Counted from the stretch's first letter, positions 1 through 7,590 are shown. The stretch: DNA of 64,000 nucleotides from Prevotella sp. (GCA_017545045.1 JAFYDA010000002.1:37184-101183); one strand, 5' to 3'. Notes: generated from the letters alone by a model not told the origin. Made by a program: numbers and translations.

Positions 1-1157
1 CAATGGACGACACCAATGGCTACGTCCTCACGATGGTAAGTACGAATGTCGTCTTCGGTTTCGCAATGACAGGCCCCGCCCTTTACTACATTGAAGGCAA
101 CGGCACATCGGCTTCACCATACATCATCAGCAATGCCGGCGTTTGGGAGTATATCGTCAGCCTCGTGAACTATGGTCAGAAGTATGTTTCTGGCAAGGAT
201 GAAGAGGACAAAGACATCTATTCAGAATACGCCACCGCCTACTACAAGCTCACCGACGACATTGAGGTGACGACGATGATGGGTTCTGAGAGCCACAGGT
301 TCAAGGGTCACTTTGACGGCAACGAACATACGCTGACCTTCAACTACCACAGTAATGAGCAGTACACTGCCCCGTTCCGCTACATCGAGAATGCCGAAAT
401 CAGCAACCTGCGCATAGATGGCAACATCACAACGGGGAGGTTGTTCGCAGTCGGCTTCGTGGCCAACGCCAAAGGCAACAACACGATAACCAACTGCCGT
501 GGCGCTATTGAGCCCGACAACTGGCTTGTTTCGCCGCAACTCACATTGGACGGCACAATGAAGGTGTGGCTGAAGGGGCAGGACGGAGATGATTACAGGG
601 AGCATTTCGCCATCTATCTCTCTACCACAGGCGGCAGCAAGAGCGATTTCCTTGATGGAAGCGGAAACCTGCAGAACGGAGTCGTCACGCTGGTGTCCGA
701 GACTGAGACCACCAATAAATACCAGGAATAGTCCATGCGCCGCCTGCACTTTCATCGTAGAGGCTGAAATCGTCGAGCACGAGATAGAACTGGTCATTGC
801 AGTTGAAGTGGCGGATAGCGATGTAGCCAGTCCCGCTGTAGGCACTCAGGTCGGCGGTGCTTCCTCGGCGCGGCGAATACGCTGTACTTCCCCCAGCCCT
901 CTGGCGATAAGATACCTCACCTCAACGCCTTCCGTGCATACTTCCAACTCTCCAATGGCCTCACTGCCGGAGACGTAGCCTCTGCCCGCCTGTACTTTGA
1001 TGGCGAGGACACACAGACGGGAATGGGTCACACAGAAATCACAGACCATACGGACAAGGCTGACGCATGGTATAGCCTCGACGGTCGTAAGCTCCAAGGC
1101 CAGCCGACGCAGAAAGGACTCTATATCCATGGTGTCCGCAAGGTCGCGATTAAATGA
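1..1157 (+). pseudogene. Mosaic surface protein (GLUG/cleaved-adhesin), 3' part, frame broken by an inversion
   Basis: The gene is cut by the window start and is open from the left edge to a TAG at 729-731. The first part reads as a GLUG-like repeat (ISNLRIDGNITT, then TITNCRG) followed by the start of a cleaved-adhesin domain (DNWLVSPQLTLDG). A second plus-strand stretch, 861-1157, gives the usual end of such proteins: NTLYFP, FRAYFQL, WYSLDGRKL, KGLYIHGVRKVAIK, which resembles a T9SS-type C-terminal tail. Between them, 731-859 is open only on the minus strand, where it reads DLSAYSGTGYIAIRHF and FYLVLDDFSLYDE, the missing core of the adhesin domain. Turning 731-859 round joins all three into one frame of 384 codons from the ATG at 3. 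I call it a broken gene in this orientation; it may be a switched-off state or an assembly error. Confidence 0.8.
731..859 (-). other. Inverted 129-bp coding segment inside the surface protein gene
   Basis: The reverse complement of this stretch encodes 43 codons of cleaved-adhesin sequence, while the forward strand carries a stop at the left junction. With the segment reversed, the left junction becomes GAA TAC ACC GCC (E-Y-T-A) and the right junction TGG ACC TTC CTC (W-T-F-L), both in frame. The length is exactly 43 codons. The only inverted repeat found at the ends is five bases, AGGAA at 724-728 and TTCCT at 861-865, lying two bases and one base outside the breakpoints. This is shorter than usual for a site-specific invertase. 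Confidence 0.85.
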
Positions 1158-1233
1158 GAGAAGTGAGAGCTTGCTCACACTTCCGAGCGTGAGCGAGCTC
1201 GAGCTTCAGCTCAAGGTCGCGATTAAGTGAGAG
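1139..1233. repeat. Direct repeat of the surface-gene 3' end, with a hairpin between copies
   Basis: A 22-bp sequence covering the last codons and stop of the surface protein (1139-1160) recurs at 1212-1233 with one mismatch; the second copy also reads K-V-A-I-K-stop, but in another frame relative to the gene. Between them lies an imperfect inverted repeat, GAGCTTGCTCAC at 1167-1178 and GTGAGCGAGCTC at 1189-1200 (11 of 12 pairs). It looks like a small tandem duplication of the gene end. Confidence 0.7.
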
Positions 1234-1263
1234 ATTAAAAAGAAGTGAAATCTCTTTTTTTTC
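1230..1263 (+). terminator. Intrinsic terminator after the surface protein gene
   Basis: Stem AGAGATT (1230-1236) and AATCTCT (1249-1255) followed directly by a run of T. It lies about 75 bp after the stop codon and before the next promoter. Confidence 0.7.
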
Positions 1264-1273
1264 TGTGAGAAAA

Positions 1274-1305
1274 TTTGGAGGTGTCAAAATTATTCCTTAC
1301 CTTTG
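1274..1305 (+). promoter_or_regulatory. Bacteroidetes-type promoter of the greA leader
   Basis: TTTG at 1274-1277, 20 bp, then TACCTTTG at 1298-1305, an exact fit to the -33/-7 consensus. Transcription should start near 1312, about 140 bp before greA. Confidence 0.75.
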
Positions 1306-1311
1306 CAACCG

Positions 1312-1376
1312 AAAAGACATAATAGCCAATGGGATTCCGACATCAGCGCACGCGTCGGAATTCTTTTGTTTTTTGT
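1312..1376 (+). ncRNA. Candidate short terminated leader RNA of greA
   Basis: The predicted transcript runs only about 20 nt before a hairpin, ATTCCGAC (1334-1341) and GTCGGAAT (1354-1361), followed by TTCTTTTGTTTTTT. That is the form of an intrinsic terminator, so a short RNA of roughly 60 nt should be made, with some read-through into greA. Escherichia coli greA is also preceded by a terminated leader that yields the GraL short RNAs; the likeness is in layout, not in sequence. No open frame of useful length lies inside. The AT-rich stretch 1380-1450 could hold a second start site for greA, but I see no clear promoter there. Confidence 0.45.
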
Positions 1377-1452
1377 CTGCCTAAAATAAATAAGACTCTG
1401 GCTTAACCGCCTGAACTTAAAATATAAATAGTATATAGTAAAATAGTATATT

Positions 1453-1920
1453 ATGGCATACATGTCACAGGAAGGCTATGATAAGTTAATAGCCGAGTTA
1501 CAGCATTTGGAGGCCGTGGAGCGTCCTAAAGCATCGGCCGCCATCGCGGAAGCACGCGATAAGGGCGACCTGAGTGAAAATAGTGAGTACGACGCCGCCA
1601 AGGAGGCTCAGGGCCATCTGGAGGCGAAGATAAACCAGTTGAAACAGGCCATTTCGGAGGCAAAGATTGTGGACACTTCAAGGCTGTCGACTGACGCCGT
1701 CCAGATTCTGTCGAAGGTGGATATGACTAATCTGGCCAACAAGGCTAAAATGTCCTACACCATCGTCAGCGAGAATGAGGCCAACCTGCGCGAGGGCAAG
1801 ATCAGCATCACTACGCCCATTGCCCAGGGACTGCTGAACCACAAGGTGGGCGACGAGGTGGAGATCAAGATTCCACGCGGCACCATCAAGTTGCGTATAG
1901 ACAAGATCACCGTTGGATAA
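1453..1920 (+). CDS. greA: Transcription elongation factor GreA
   Basis: Binds the secondary channel of RNA polymerase and stimulates cleavage of backtracked RNA. The 155-residue product has the usual length. The N-terminal coiled coil carries the acidic tip in GDLSENSEYDAAKEAQ (about residues 36-51), which matches the family signature including the Asp and Glu that coordinate the catalytic metal. The C-terminal FKBP-like part ends in GTIKLRIDKI. The ATG at 1453 follows an AT-rich leader without a Shine-Dalgarno site. It is separated by 24 bp from the HIT gene and is probably co-transcribed with it. Expression may be limited by the leader terminator at 1334-1375. Confidence 0.96.
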   Translation: MAYMSQEGYDKLIAELQHLEAVERPKASAAIAEARDKGDLSENSEYDAAKEAQGHLEAKINQLKQAISEAKIVDTSRLSTDAVQILSKVDMTNLANKAKMSYTIVSENEANLREGKISITTPIAQGLLNHKVGDEVEIKIPRGTIKLRIDKITVG

Positions 1921-1944
1921 TTCACAATTCATAATTCACAATTA

Positions 1945-2340
1945 ATGATGGATATATTCAGTAAGATTGCCGCTGGTGAGATTCCCAGCTACAAATGCGC
2001 CGAGAACGACGAGTTCTACGCTTTTCTTGATATCAATCCTTTGGTGAAGGGGCACACCCTCGTCATTCCCCGTCGCGAAGTCGACTATTTCTTCGACATG
2101 GCCGACGATGAGTTAGCCCGTTACCAGCAGTTTGCCAAGCGTGTGGCCGTTGCCATCAAGAAGGCTTTCCCCTGCCGCAAGGTGGCTCAGGTGGTGCTTG
2201 GCCTTGAAGTGGCCCACGCCCACATCCACCTCATTCCTATGCAGAGCGAGGCCGATGCCGACTTCCGCCGTGAGAAGTTGAAACTCACGGAAGAGGAATT
2301 TAAAGAAATTGCCGCAAAGATTCGTGAGGAGTTTGTCTGA
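1945..2340 (+). CDS. HIT family nucleotide hydrolase
   Basis: A histidine-triad protein of 131 residues, of the type that hydrolyses nucleoside phosphoramidates or dinucleoside polyphosphates in the cytoplasm. The catalytic triad is plain in AHAHIHLIPM (about residues 91-100), and the N-terminal IFSKIAAGEIPSYK and GHTLVIPRR are typical of the family. The start is ATG 1945 or ATG 1948, since the gene begins with two Met codons. The preceding 24 bp, TTCACAATTCATAATTCACA and so on, are a common AT-rich spacer. The last codons (E-E-F-V-stop) form half of a palindrome shared with the convergent guanylyltransferase gene. The substrate cannot be told from the sequence. Confidence 0.9.
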   Translation: MMDIFSKIAAGEIPSYKCAENDEFYAFLDINPLVKGHTLVIPRREVDYFFDMADDELARYQQFAKRVAVAIKKAFPCRKVAQVVLGLEVAHAHIHLIPMQSEADADFRREKLKLTEEEFKEIAAKIREEFV

Positions 2341-2355
2341 TTAGACAAACTCCTC
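2326..2355. terminator. Palindrome shared by the ends of two convergent genes
   Basis: GAGGAGTTTGTCT (2326-2338) and AGACAAACTCCTC (2343-2355) form a perfect 13-bp stem with a GATT loop. The two stop codons abut at 2340/2341 inside it, and both proteins end in E-E-F-V because both ends are the same sequence read on opposite strands. It could act as a two-way transcription stop, though neither side has a clear T tract. Confidence 0.6.
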
Positions 2356-3432
2356 GCCGTATTTCAACCTTACTTCATTGATGTATTTACGGATGAGTGC
2401 CGACGAGTCGCCCTTTTTGCAGATGAGCAGCACGTCGCCAGACTCTGCCACGATATAGCCGTTCAGTCCGTGGAGTACGGCCAGGTGACCACTGGGCATC
2501 TTGATAATGTTGTCGTGGCAGTCTTCCATCATCACCTCTGAATCAACGACGACGTTGTCGCCATCATTTTTCTGCATTGCTTCGTATATGGAGTGCCACG
2601 TGCCCAGATCGGCCCATCCGAAACAACATTTCATGACATAGACATCGGACGATCTCTCCAGTATACCGTTGTCTATTGACATGTTGGGAAACTTCGAGAA
2701 ATTCTCCTTGACGAAAGCCCGTTCCTCATCTTTGGTCACCATAACGCCTTCCTGGTCTATCAGTCGGAATACAACAGGGAGGATTTTGCGCAGGCTCATG
2801 ACCAGATTCTTGATGTTCGAAAGGAAGATACCCGTGTTCCACAGGAACTCGCCGCTATCCACAAACACTTTTGCAAACTCGCGTTCAGGCTTCTCCGTGA
2901 ATGACTGTACGCTGAAGATGTTTGCCGGACCGGCGGGTTCGCCTGTCTGGATATAGCCGTAGCCAGGCTCCGGGCGTGTCGGCTTGACGCCCATGGCAAC
3001 CAGACAGTCCTTTTGGGCTACGAAATCGAAGCATGTACTCACATTCTTTTTGAACTCGTCGTCACCTAAGATGGCTTGGTCTGACGGAATAATGATGACC
3101 TGAGCATCTGGACAAATATGCGAAATACGGTATGCAGCCCAAGCCACACTGGGTGCGGTATTGCGGGCTACGGGCTCTGCCAGCACATTGTCGTCAGGCA
3201 ATTCGGGCAGTTGCTCCTTTATATAATGTGAATAGTCCTCCTGAGTGCTTACAAAAATGTTTTGTTTCGGTATGACTTGTGTCAATTTGTCGTAGGCTTG
3301 CTGTAACTGCGTGCGTCCCGTTCCGAAGAAGTCAATAAACTGTTTGGGTTTCTCTTTTCGACTGCTAGGCCATAGCCGTAGTCCTACACCACCCGCAAGT
3401 ATAACACCAAAATGTTTTTCAGATATTTCCAT
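2341..3432 (-). CDS. manC: Mannose-1-phosphate guanylyltransferase
   Basis: Makes GDP-mannose from mannose 1-phosphate and GTP, feeding GDP-fucose and surface polysaccharide synthesis. The nucleotidyltransferase signature lies at the N-terminus: FGVILAGGVGLRLWPSSR, then KPKQF. FTEKPE and a WNTGIF motif follow in the right order. At 363 residues it has the single-domain length, without the isomerase domain of bifunctional proteins. I set the start at ATG 3432 (MEISEKHFG); an upstream in-frame extension to 3498 adds residues with no family match. It is monocistronic and convergent with the HIT gene. Confidence 0.93.
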   Translation of the reverse strand: MEISEKHFGVILAGGVGLRLWPSSRKEKPKQFIDFFGTGRTQLQQAYDKLTQVIPKQNIFVSTQEDYSHYIKEQLPELPDDNVLAEPVARNTAPSVAWAAYRISHICPDAQVIIIPSDQAILGDDEFKKNVSTCFDFVAQKDCLVAMGVKPTRPEPGYGYIQTGEPAGPANIFSVQSFTEKPEREFAKVFVDSGEFLWNTGIFLSNIKNLVMSLRKILPVVFRLIDQEGVMVTKDEERAFVKENFSKFPNMSIDNGILERSSDVYVMKCCFGWADLGTWHSIYEAMQKNDGDNVVVDSEVMMEDCHDNIIKMPSGHLAVLHGLNGYIVAESGDVLLICKKGDSSALIRKYINEVRLKYGEEFV

Positions 3433-3526
3433 GTACTTAGATTGATGAGTTAAAACTAATTCGGCGACGAAGATACGCAATAAATATGATATTTGCAAGT
3501 ATTTTTACGATTTTTAGCTGAAACTT

Positions 3527-3557
3527 TTTGTCAGTTCAAAAAATCTTATTACCTTTG
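3527..3557 (+). promoter_or_regulatory. Promoter of tRNA-Leu
   Basis: TTTG at 3527-3530, 19 bp, TACCTTTG at 3550-3557, 13 bp before the tRNA. Confidence 0.8.
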
Positions 3558-3570
3558 CACCGCTTTTGAA

Positions 3571-3652
3571 GCCCAGATGGCGGAATCGGTAGACGCGCTG
3601 GTCTCAAACACCAGTGGGGCAACCCGTGCCGGTTCGACCCCGGCTCTGGGTA
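3571..3652 (+). tRNA. tRNA-Leu (anticodon CAA)
   Basis: Acceptor GCCCAGA pairs with TCTGGGT, the discriminator is A and no CCA is encoded. The anticodon stem CTGGT/ACCAG encloses CTCAAAC, giving CAA. A variable arm longer than normal (class II) and the GGTTCGACCC T-arm are present. Confidence 0.95.
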
Positions 3653-3668
3653 CTACAGGCTCAAAGTG

Positions 3669-3700
3669 AGGGGAATCTTCGGATTCCCTATTTTTATTTC
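3669..3700 (+). terminator. Terminator after tRNA-Leu
   Basis: GGGAATC (3671-3677), loop TTCG, GATTCCC (3682-3688), then TATTTTTATTT. Confidence 0.85.
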
Positions 3701-3765
3701 CTCGTAACCTTTTTTGTTTCTTGAAATCTTTTTATGTGTTCGATTGTGAAGGCCGGAATTTACGC

Positions 3766-3849
3766 GGAGCCTCCGCAGATTTCTGGGGAGCCTCCGCAGA
3801 ATTACAGGGAGCCTCCGCAGAATTCTGTAGAGGCTCCCTGTAAAATCGT
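3766..3849. repeat. 21-bp repeat array, locus 1 (four units)
   Basis: Four units of exactly 21 bp: three begin GGAGCCTCCGCAGA (3766, 3787, 3808) and the last (3829) is in the opposite sense (AGAGGCTCCCTG). Units 3 and 4 form a 14-bp perfect inverted repeat, TTACAGGGAGCCTC at 3802-3815 and GAGGCTCCCTGTAA at 3830-3843. The same unit builds the array at 30405-30572. The array lies between tRNA-Leu and the convergent acyl-CoA ligase. The period of seven codons keeps a frame open, but no protein is supported. Confidence 0.85.
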
Positions 3850-3878
3850 TCTTTTTGTGCTTGTCGGCTGCCTTGTGT

Positions 3879-5606
3879 TCAGACGACTTCGATGCCTTGC
3901 TCTTCGCAGAGTTTCAGGCTCATCTCCTTCAGCTTGAACTTCTGGATTTTTCCAGAGCCGGTGAGCGGGAATTCCTTGATGAAGAACACGTACTTCGGAA
4001 TCTTGTAGCGGGCAATCTTGCCGCGACAGAACAGCTGTACGTCCTCGGGCGTCATCTGTGCGCCTTCTTCCAGGATGATGAAGGCGCCCACGGCCTCGCC
4101 GTATTTCTTCGACGGTACGGCAGCCACCTGTACGTCGCGGATGCCGGGCATGTGATAGAGGAACTCCTCTATCTCGCGTGGGTAGATGTTCTCGCCGCCG
4201 CGGATAATCATGTCCTTGATGCGGCCCGTAATCTTATAAAAACCTTCTTCGTCCTTCACGCCCAGGTCGCCGGAGTGCAGATAGCCGTTCTTGTCGATCA
4301 CCTCTGCCGTGGCCTCTGGGTTCTTGTAGTAGCCTTTCATCACGTTGAAACCCTTGCAGCACATTTCGCCCTGCACGCCGACGGGACATTCCTCGCCGGT
4401 CTCGGGGTCGAGTACTTTTACGTCCACGAACGGGAAGTCGCGGCCTACCGTGGTGCAGCGCTGCTCGAAGGTATCGTTCAGACAGGTCTGCGTCATGCCG
4501 GGCGAGCTCTCCGTCAGTCCGTAGACGCTGGTGATGGTCATATACATCTTCTCCGACACCTGCTTCATCAGTTCGATAGGACAGAGCGAGCCCGCCATGA
4601 TGCCCGTACGCAGACAGGTGAGGTCGAACATCGAGAACATCGGGTGGTTCAGCTCTGCGATGAACATCGTCGGCACGCCATAGACGGCCGTACACCTTTC
4701 TTTATGTATAGAGGCGAGCACCACGAGGGGGTCGAACTTCTCGACCATCACTTCCGTACAGCCGTGGGTCAGACAGTTCATGGTGGCCAGCACCACGCCG
4801 AAGCAATGGAACAGCGGCACGCACACGCAGAGCTTGTCGTCCTGCGTAAAGCCCATGTTCTCGCCAGTGAAATAGCCGTCGTTGGAAATGCCGAAATGGG
4901 TCAGCATCACACCCTTGGGGAAACCGGTGGTGCCGCTGGTGTACTGCATGTTGCACACGTCGTAGCAACTCACCTGCTTTTTCATCTCGTTGAGCGTCTC
5001 GTCCTCGATGTTCTGTCCCAGCAGCAGCAGTTCGGCCGTGTTGTACATGCCGCGATACTTCTCCATACCTATATATACTACGTTCTTCAGGAAGGGGAAG
5101 CGTTCGCTGTTCAGGTGGCCGCGCTCGCAGGTTTTCAGTTCCGGCAGCATGGTGTAGGTCATGTCCACGTAGTTGCAGTCCCACGTGCCGTCAGTGATGC
5201 AGAGTACCTCCATGTCGGAGTCCTTGCACAGATATTCCAGTTCGTTCTGCTTGTAGTTGGTGTTCACCGTCACCAGCACGGCGCCGATTTTTGCGGTGGC
5301 GTAGAGAAAGGTCAGCCAGTCGGGCACGTTGGTGGCCCAGATACCTACGTTTGAGCCGCGCTTCACGCCGATGGCAATCAGACCCTTGGCCAGATTGTCT
5401 ACGCGCTCGTTGAATTTCGACCATGTAAAGCGCAGGTCGCGGTCAGAGTAAACTATATATTCCTTATCCGGCGTAGTCTCGGCCCAGTATTCTAGCCATT
5501 CGCCTAAGGTCCGTTCCCACAGCTTGTATCCCTCCGAACCAGTCTCGGCCGGATAAGTTCTATCGGGCAGCGGTCTGCCCGCCATATCGTACTTTACATC
5601 ACTCAT
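3879..5606 (-). CDS. AMP-dependent acyl-CoA synthetase/ligase
   Basis: Member of the adenylate-forming family that activates a carboxylic acid, here probably a fatty acid, with ATP and CoA. The P-loop [11 protein letters not shown] is at about residues 222-232. VYGLTESSP (A5), the HSGDLG motif (A7) and [16 protein letters not shown] (A8) follow, and the C-terminal Lys lies in [10 protein letters not shown]. The 575-residue length fits. I chose ATG 5606 (MSDVKYDM); an ATG three codons upstream lies in the heptamer repeats. It sits 41 bp behind an XRE-cupin regulator gene on the same strand, so the two form a likely operon in which the regulator may respond to the acid or its CoA ester. Substrate chain length cannot be read from the sequence. 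Confidence 0.9.
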   Translation of the reverse strand: MSDVKYDMAGRPLPDRTYPAETGSEGYKLWERTLGEWLEYWAETTPDKEYIVYSDRDLRFTWSKFNERVDNLAKGLIAIGVKRGSNVGIWATNVPDWLTFLYATAKIGAVLVTVNTNYKQNELEYLCKDSDMEVLCITDGTWDCNYVDMTYTMLPELKTCERGHLNSERFPFLKNVVYIGMEKYRGMYNTAELLLLGQNIEDETLNEMKKQVSCYDVCNMQYTSGTTGFPKGVMLTHFGISNDGYFTGENMGFTQDDKLCVCVPLFHCFGVVLATMNCLTHGCTEVMVEKFDPLVVLASIHKERCTAVYGVPTMFIAELNHPMFSMFDLTCLRTGIMAGSLCPIELMKQVSEKMYMTITSVYGLTESSPGMTQTCLNDTFEQRCTTVGRDFPFVDVKVLDPETGEECPVGVQGEMCCKGFNVMKGYYKNPEATAEVIDKNGYLHSGDLGVKDEEGFYKITGRIKDMIIRGGENIYPREIEEFLYHMPGIRDVQVAAVPSKKYGEAVGAFIILEEGAQMTPEDVQLFCRGKIARYKIPKYVFFIKEFPLTGSGKIQKFKLKEMSLKLCEEQGIEVV

Positions 5607-5645
5607 AATGTTCAATGCTCAATGCTCAATGTTCAATGTTCAATG
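5607..5645. repeat. Five 7-bp tandem repeats before the acyl-CoA ligase
   Basis: Units AATGTTC or AATGCTC, five copies plus AATG, fill almost the whole gap between the regulator's stop codon and the ligase start codon. A change of copy number would shift the translation initiation region in 7-bp steps. Confidence 0.75.
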
Positions 5646-5647
5646 AA

Positions 5648-6232
5648 TTAAAATGGTATGTAAACTACTGCGAGAATCTTTGCACTCTTGCCGGGGGCAC
5701 CGTGCACGTGGTGCTTCACGATGCTGTCGTAGAAAATCGAGTCGCCCTCTTTCAGGTTGTAGGTGTCCTTGCCGTACACAATCTCCACCTCGCCCTGCAT
5801 GACGTAAATGAACTCCTCGCCCTCGTGGGCCGAGAGCTGGAACTCAGGACTCTCCTCAGGATTGATGTCGATGACGAACGGCTCCATGTGGCGACCAGCC
5901 TTCTGCTGTGCCAGCGGGTGATACTCCATGTGCTTGCGGGCATCGGTGGCATCGTTGCTGAAGCTGATGCTGGTTTCGCGCTCACGGTCGGCAGCACGAC
6001 ATACGACGGGGCCCAGAGCGTCGCTATCATCCATAAAAGTACCCAGGCGCACGCCTAATGCACGGGCTATCTTGATGAGCGGTCCTAATGAGGGCAGGTT
6101 TTGGTCACTTTCAATGGAACTGATTTGTTCGACAGTCAGTCCGCTACGTTCGGCCACCTCTTCGATGGTCAGATTCTTGGACTCGCGTAGTCCTTTGATT
6201 TTGTGTCCTACGATTGTGTTGTTGTTCGACAT
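5648..6232 (-). CDS. XRE-family regulator with C-terminal cupin domain
   Basis: DNA-binding regulator of 194 residues. Residues about 8-65 form an XRE helix-turn-helix (KIKGLRESKNLTIEEVAERS, then GLTVEQISSIE). Residues about 115-190 form a cupin barrel with HEGEEFIYVMQGEVEI and GDSIFYDS, then KHHVHGAP. The HxxxE and the later His fit a small-ligand or metal pocket. It precedes the acyl-CoA ligase and probably controls the pair and itself. Start at ATG 6232; a -7 box lies at 6273-6280. Confidence 0.9.
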   Translation of the reverse strand: MSNNNTIVGHKIKGLRESKNLTIEEVAERSGLTVEQISSIESDQNLPSLGPLIKIARALGVRLGTFMDDSDALGPVVCRAADRERETSISFSNDATDARKHMEYHPLAQQKAGRHMEPFVIDINPEESPEFQLSAHEGEEFIYVMQGEVEIVYGKDTYNLKEGDSIFYDSIVKHHVHGAPGKSAKILAVVYIPF

Positions 6233-6272
6233 GTTCTTTCTATTATAGTCTAACTTGGTTTGAAAAATCGTG

Positions 6273-6280
6273 CAAAGTTA
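6273..6280 (-). promoter_or_regulatory. Probable -7 box for the XRE-cupin/acyl-CoA ligase operon
   Basis: TAACTTTG on the minus strand, 40 bp before the start codon. A good -33 element was not found. The rest of 6281-6379 is AT-rich and holds no recognised promoter for the divergent kinase gene. Confidence 0.55.
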
Positions 6281-6379
6281 CAAATTATAGCCGAAAAACT
6301 ATTCTTTTTTTTGGGAAGATTAACACAATTACGTGCTGAAATACAATAAAAAAGAAGTTTTGCCCGTTACTTATACCGT

Positions 6380-7531
6380 ATGCAGTGGACAGACAGAATA
6401 CGTCAGGTGAAAATCCTCTTGGTCATTGCGGCACTGATTATTGCCGTGGTGTCGCTGTTGGTGTCACACTATCTCGTACACGACCTGCAGCGTGAGGAAC
6501 GTAACAAGATGGAGACATGGGCAGAGGCACTCCATGCGCTGAACGAAGCTGACGAGACAACAGACTTGACGCTGGTGCTGAACGTGATGCAGTCGAACAA
6601 CACCATCCCCGTCATCGTGCTCAATCGCGACGGCACCGTTACCGACAGCCGCAACATAGAAGTGAAGGGCAGTGACTCGGCAGCTTATGTGAAAGCGTAT
6701 GCAGAACGGATGTTACGTGCTGGCGACTATATCAAAATAACCTATGGCGACTCTACGGACTACCAGTTTGTATGCTACGATGAGTCGACAATGCTGAAGC
6801 GCCTGACGCAGTGGCCCTATGTGCAGCTGGGCATCGTGATGATATTCGTCGTGGTGGCCATCTTTGCCCTGCTGTCGTCGAAGAAGGCCGAGCAGAACAA
6901 AGTGTGGGTCGGACTGTCGAAGGAGACTGCCCACCAGCTGGGCACGCCCATCTCGTCGCTGATGGCATGGGTGGAAATCCTGAAGGAGAACTATCCGCAG
7001 GACGACCTGATACCGGAAATGGACAAGGATGTCAAGCGTCTGGAACGTATTGCCGAGCGTTTCTCGAAGATTGGTTCGCTGCCCGAACCCGTTGAATCAT
7101 CCATGAACGAGGTCATCGACCATGTGGTCGACTACATGGATCGCCGCACATCCAAGAAGGTGGAGATGGTACGTCGGCTGCCCGATCACGATGTGCGCGT
7201 CAAGATGAACGCCTCGCTTTTTGAGTGGGTGATAGAGAATCTGTGTAAAAACGCCGTCGATGCCATGGAGGGCAAAGGACGCATTGTGCTGACGCTCATG
7301 GAGGAACCCGGACGTGTGGTGATTGAGGTGGCCGACAATGGCAAGGGCATCCGCAAAAAAGACATCAAGAATGTGTTTACGCCAGGTTTCACCACCAAGA
7401 AGCGCGGATGGGGACTTGGGCTCTCGCTGGCAAAGCGCATCGTCGAGGAATACCACAAAGGCCGCATCTTTGTCAAGCAGTCGGAGGTGGGAAAAGGCAC
7501 GGCGTTCCGTATAGAATTACGAAGCCGTTGA
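6380..7531 (+). CDS. Membrane sensor histidine kinase (orphan)
   Basis: A 383-residue kinase with two membrane segments (about 11-30 and 148-166) around a short extracytoplasmic domain of roughly 115 residues. The phospho-acceptor is His185 in SKETAHQLGTPISSL. The ATPase domain carries the N box (ENLCKNAVDAM), the G1 box (VADNGKGI) and the G2 box (GWGLGLSLAKRIVEEY). No response regulator gene adjoins it, so the partner must be elsewhere. It reads away from the XRE-cupin gene and towards ruvA, 89 bp upstream of it. The signal is unknown; the sensor domain is too divergent for me to name. Confidence 0.88.
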   Translation: MQWTDRIRQVKILLVIAALIIAVVSLLVSHYLVHDLQREERNKMETWAEALHALNEADETTDLTLVLNVMQSNNTIPVIVLNRDGTVTDSRNIEVKGSDSAAYVKAYAERMLRAGDYIKITYGDSTDYQFVCYDESTMLKRLTQWPYVQLGIVMIFVVVAIFALLSSKKAEQNKVWVGLSKETAHQLGTPISSLMAWVEILKENYPQDDLIPEMDKDVKRLERIAERFSKIGSLPEPVESSMNEVIDHVVDYMDRRTSKKVEMVRRLPDHDVRVKMNASLFEWVIENLCKNAVDAMEGKGRIVLTLMEEPGRVVIEVADNGKGIRKKDIKNVFTPGFTTKKRGWGLGLSLAKRIVEEYHKGRIFVKQSEVGKGTAFRIELRSR

Positions 7532-7560
7532 AAAATATGGGAAAGAAGTAATGTAGTAAG

Positions 7561-7590
7561 ACAATAACGGGGCCGTCTGTTCGTTATTGT
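7561..7590 (+). terminator. Possible terminator after the sensor kinase
   Basis: Inverted repeat ACAATAACG (7561-7569) and CGTTATTGT (7582-7590) between the kinase and ruvA. The following ATTGTATATATAC is a weak T tract. Confidence 0.35.

Noticed and set aside
222-845. A 207-codon minus-strand frame at the window start
   Set aside because: Most of it is antisense to the adhesin frame. The part that looks like real protein (731-859) is in a different minus-strand frame and is explained by the inversion.
3766-3849. CRISPR-like array (also considered at 30405-30572)
   Set aside because: Repeats are contiguous without unique spacers of constant length, and no cas genes are present.
3734-3937. 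A 67-codon frame with EPPQ heptapeptide repeats
   Set aside because: The repeats come from the 21-bp intergenic array; there is no family, and the end runs into the ligase gene antisense.
3855-5354. A 499-codon plus-strand frame over the acyl-CoA ligase gene
   Set aside because: It is the antisense shadow of a clear AMP-binding enzyme; it is rich in His, Ala and Val with no domain, signal or promoter.
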